A stretch of DNA of 64,000 bases, taken from positions 43,352 to 107,351 of the forward strand of contig VTPC01007457.1 of NCBI GenBank assembly GCA_011009095.1, read 5' to 3'. Of the stretch, positions 61,565-64,000 are shown piece by piece (the first letter of the stretch is position 1; each line of letters begins with the position of its first letter). This DNA comes from Ignelater luminosus. Lineage: Eukaryota; Arthropoda; Insecta; Coleoptera; Elateridae. The notes under the pieces are model-generated. The model searched no databases, was not told the origin of the DNA, and saw only the letters and a program-made list of their open reading frames with translations. The translations under genes and the position numbers were made by a program.

Positions 61565-62536
61565 CTAGTCATTATGAATATGCATATGTAATTGTAAATG
61601 GTTACTTTGTGTACACTTATAATCACATATATTACATACAAAAGGTTTCTCATCACTATGTACGTGCATATGTTTTTGCAAACTTCTTTTATCGGCACAT
61701 TTATAATCACAAATTGTGCATGAAAAAGGTTTTTCATCAGTATGAACAAGCATATGCTTTTGCAAATTGCTCTTTTGTGTACATTTGTAATCACATACTT
61801 GACACTTAAAAGGTTTCTGGCCACTATGAACGAGCATATGTCTTCGTAAACTGCATTTATCTATACATTTATAATCACAGATTGTACATTCAAAAGACTT
61901 TTCGCCACTATGGATTTGTAAATGTCTTTGCAAGCCACATTTCTGTGTACATTTATAATTACATATTTTACACTCATAAGGCTTCTCGCCACTATGAACG
62001 CGCACATGCCTTCGTAATATGCTTTTTTCTATACATTTATAACCACATATGTTACACACAAAAGGCTTCTCGTCACTATGAATGAGTATAATATGTTTTT
62101 GCAAATTGCTTTTCTGTGCACATTTATAATTACATATTTTACATTGAAATGGCTTCTGGCCACTATGAACGAGCATATGTCTTCGTAAACTGCTTTTATC
62201 TGTACATTTATAATCGCAGATTGTACAGCCAAAAGGTTTCTCACCACTATGAATGAGCAGATGTCTTCGTAAATTGTTTTTCTCTGTAAATTTATAACCG
62301 CAGATTGTACACTCAAAAGGTTTCTCGCCACTATGAACGCGCACATGCCTTCGTAAATCGCTTTTCTGTTTAAATTTGTAACCGCATATATTACACTGAA
62401 AAGGTTCTTCGTTATTATGAACAAGCATATACTTTTTCAAACTGCATTCGTATGTGAATGTCTTTTTACACAGAATGTTATACTTTTTGTCTAACTCCAT
62501 ATCTGTAGGTATTTCGCCTTGGTTCGGTATGTACAT
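61565..62536 (-). CDS. C2H2 zinc-finger protein with ten fingers
   Basis: 323 residues; a probable nuclear DNA-binding protein. Ten canonical fingers (C-x2-C-x12-H-x3-H; finger 4 has H-x4-H) begin at about residue 48 and run to the C-terminus in steps of 28 residues joined by TGEKP-type linkers (HSGEKPF, HSGQKPF, HSDEKPF). An eleventh, degenerate finger at about 20-40 (LCKKTFTYECSLKKYMLVH) lacks the first cysteine and the first histidine. Many fingers carry an extra Cys (YKC). There is no ZAD, BTB or KRAB domain. The start ATG at 62536 is the first in frame: the exon opens at acceptor 62561-62562, and the upstream exon has an in-frame TAA and no ATG. It is not assignable to a named gene; the finger type is common in insect lineage-specific expansions. 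Confidence 0.9.
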   Translation of the reverse strand: MYIPNQGEIPTDMELDKKYNILCKKTFTYECSLKKYMLVHNNEEPFQCNICGYKFKQKSDLRRHVRVHSGEKPFECTICGYKFTEKNNLRRHLLIHSGEKPFGCTICDYKCTDKSSLRRHMLVHSGQKPFQCKICNYKCAQKSNLQKHIILIHSDEKPFVCNICGYKCIEKSILRRHVRVHSGEKPYECKICNYKCTQKCGLQRHLQIHSGEKSFECTICDYKCIDKCSLRRHMLVHSGQKPFKCQVCDYKCTQKSNLQKHMLVHTDEKPFSCTICDYKCADKRSLQKHMHVHSDEKPFVCNICDYKCTQSNHLQLHMHIHND

Positions 62537-62560
62537 GTATCTCCAGAAAGATCGTCTTAT

Positions 62561-62613
62561 CTAAAACAATTATTTAGAGATATGAGGTGAGGAAAAAAAA
62601 AAGTAATAGTTAC
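62561..62613 (-). other. 5' UTR intron of the zinc-finger gene
   Basis: Donor ACG then GTAACT at 62613 and acceptor TTGTTTTAG ending at 62561 define a 53-bp intron, similar in size to those of the axotactin-like gene. The first exon above 62614 is non-coding because its frame holds a TAA before the splice and no ATG. The transcription start was not placed. Confidence 0.65.
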
Positions 62614-62679
62614 CGTCTGGTGACAAGATCTTGTCTTGGTTGGTAAGTGATGACGGTGTTAGCTACTCTTAAATAATAG

Positions 62680-64000
62680 CAAGTTTTAAGTGTAGAGAAT
62701 AATAGCATTTTTGTATTTCTGGCAAAGACGTTCTATAAGTGCAACTTCACTAACAGTTATAATCTTTAACAACAGTATAAGGAAAACATTTTGATTATTC
62801 GACTATTCGACACGATAAAGATAATCAAAACAATTTAGAAGTAAACGAAGTAAATCTAACCTAGACTACCATTACAAAGTAAAACGAAAAGGATCCAGTG
62901 TTGCCAATTTAAAAACTGCTAATTTCCTATCAACTTAAGGTGCGTTCAATGGATTCAGTAATTCGTATTGAATGTACCGTTATTGCGCGCTGAAAGTTCT
63001 CAGCAAGCCGAGTTGCGTGCTGACTTTAGCGTACTTTCTTTATGCTGAGAACAACTAACAGCTCAGTACAAATAGTTATGCCGTTCAGTAAGTTACAACA
63101 AATTCTGGAAAACTGAGTCGAACTGCCGAATTCATTAAAGATGATAATTCTCATCATTTTCTACCATAGTAAAATTTTATCTTTATGAATCAAACACATT
63201 TTTTTGCACATCAATCAGACAAAAAGTGTAACAGTTTCTCCTTGGTAGAAATAAATAATTCTACTTCTCACGGTATACATTTAAAGAAAATTCCGTCACG
63301 AGCAAGCCAATTACCCGTCAATGGGCAATACTGGATAAACTACTAGCACTTTTTTCTTTTCACTTAAAATTACAAACTAAAATTAAGTTCGTTTTTGAAA
63401 CCATTAATGGTTTCTACTTATTTAATATCATTGATGCACTTATTCAAGAGGAAGACTAATAATTAAAAGTTTAATAAGCCTTAATAAATAGAAACTGTTG
63501 TGGAAATGAATAACTCAACTTCTTCGTTTAATTATTCATTTCTCAGCGATACTAAACGACTTATCTTTTTTTCTAGTCCGTTTATCATTTCTTTACCAAG
63601 GTTGAATTATCTTCTTTTTTTATAATATTTTCACTCAACATCAAAATAGTTTACCTAACGATAATGGCTGGCATCCGTGTTCCCTAATTTCTTCTCTTAG
63701 TTTCTTACTTTTGGTCGTCTTTAATTTAGATCCCTAATGAGTGGTTATCACATTATGAAGTCAATCCTTATGATTGTTTTCCTAGAAATTCAAATATTGT
63801 TTGTTTAGCAAATGTTTCGGAAGACAATGAACTGCAGTTATCTGTTACAACCTGCTTAAATGTTCTAGCTGGTTTTCTATTGGCAAGCTTATGTTTTCAT
63901 TTAGTTGTTTTTTATTTCTTGCATCTCTTTGACGACCAAGAAATCTTGATAGTTTGCTGGATAGTCGCCTTCGCAATGCACACATTTCGTTTTATTTTCT
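62680..64000. other. Upstream region of the zinc-finger gene, no gene seen
   Basis: No ORF above 60 codons. AT-rich, apart from a less AT-rich patch at about 62930-63070. The promoter of the zinc-finger gene is expected near its low-coordinate end but no clear core motif was identified. Confidence 0.4.

Noticed and set aside
61489..62085. Plus-strand ORFs at 61489-61809 and 61882-62085
   Set aside because: They are the complementary-strand shadows of the 84-bp zinc-finger repeats.

Overview
The window looks like AT-rich insect nuclear DNA. Coding exons are separated by short GT-AG introns of about 45-150 bp, mariner, pogo and hAT transposons are abundant, and the one large gene is an arthropod-type neurexin relative. 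A beetle or similar insect is plausible, but the sequence alone does not fix the order.

Layout. 1-4200: gene-poor, with a decayed Jockey-type LINE (RT end plus RNase H) on the minus strand. 4455-18956 (minus): one large multi-exon gene whose protein has the axotactin layout: signal peptide, Kunitz, six laminin-G and four EGF modules with a short fibrinogen-like piece, a transmembrane segment and an acidic cytoplasmic tail. I assembled 21 coding exons by eye. They join in frame to about 1930 residues, with two further candidate 3' ends. Its 6.3-kb intron 2 is filled with transposons: a 688-bp foldback element, then a hAT element carrying a 211-bp MITE and an internally deleted mariner. 20640-22585: a tandem satellite with 4-monomer higher-order structure, upstream of the gene. 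27620-30690: decayed pogo/Tigger-type transposase pieces, the main one interrupted by a second 211-bp copy of the same MITE and containing a G16 run. 36200-36720: mariner-like relic. 41356-42660: an apparently intact 1305-bp Tc1/mariner-type element with perfect 31-bp terminal inverted repeats and an uninterrupted transposase. 44806-45656: a perfect 69-bp direct duplication. 53784-54377: LINE reverse-transcriptase remnant. 59276-59471: foldback MITE. 61565-62614 (minus): a 10-finger C2H2 zinc-finger gene with a non-coding first exon, followed downstream by decayed finger units.

Only three open genes are well supported: the axotactin-like gene, the zinc-finger gene and the mariner transposase. 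The rest is intergenic or intronic DNA shaped by several generations of nested transposons. No RNA genes, CRISPR arrays or operons were found. All exon boundaries are inferred from splice consensus and frame and have no transcript support here.
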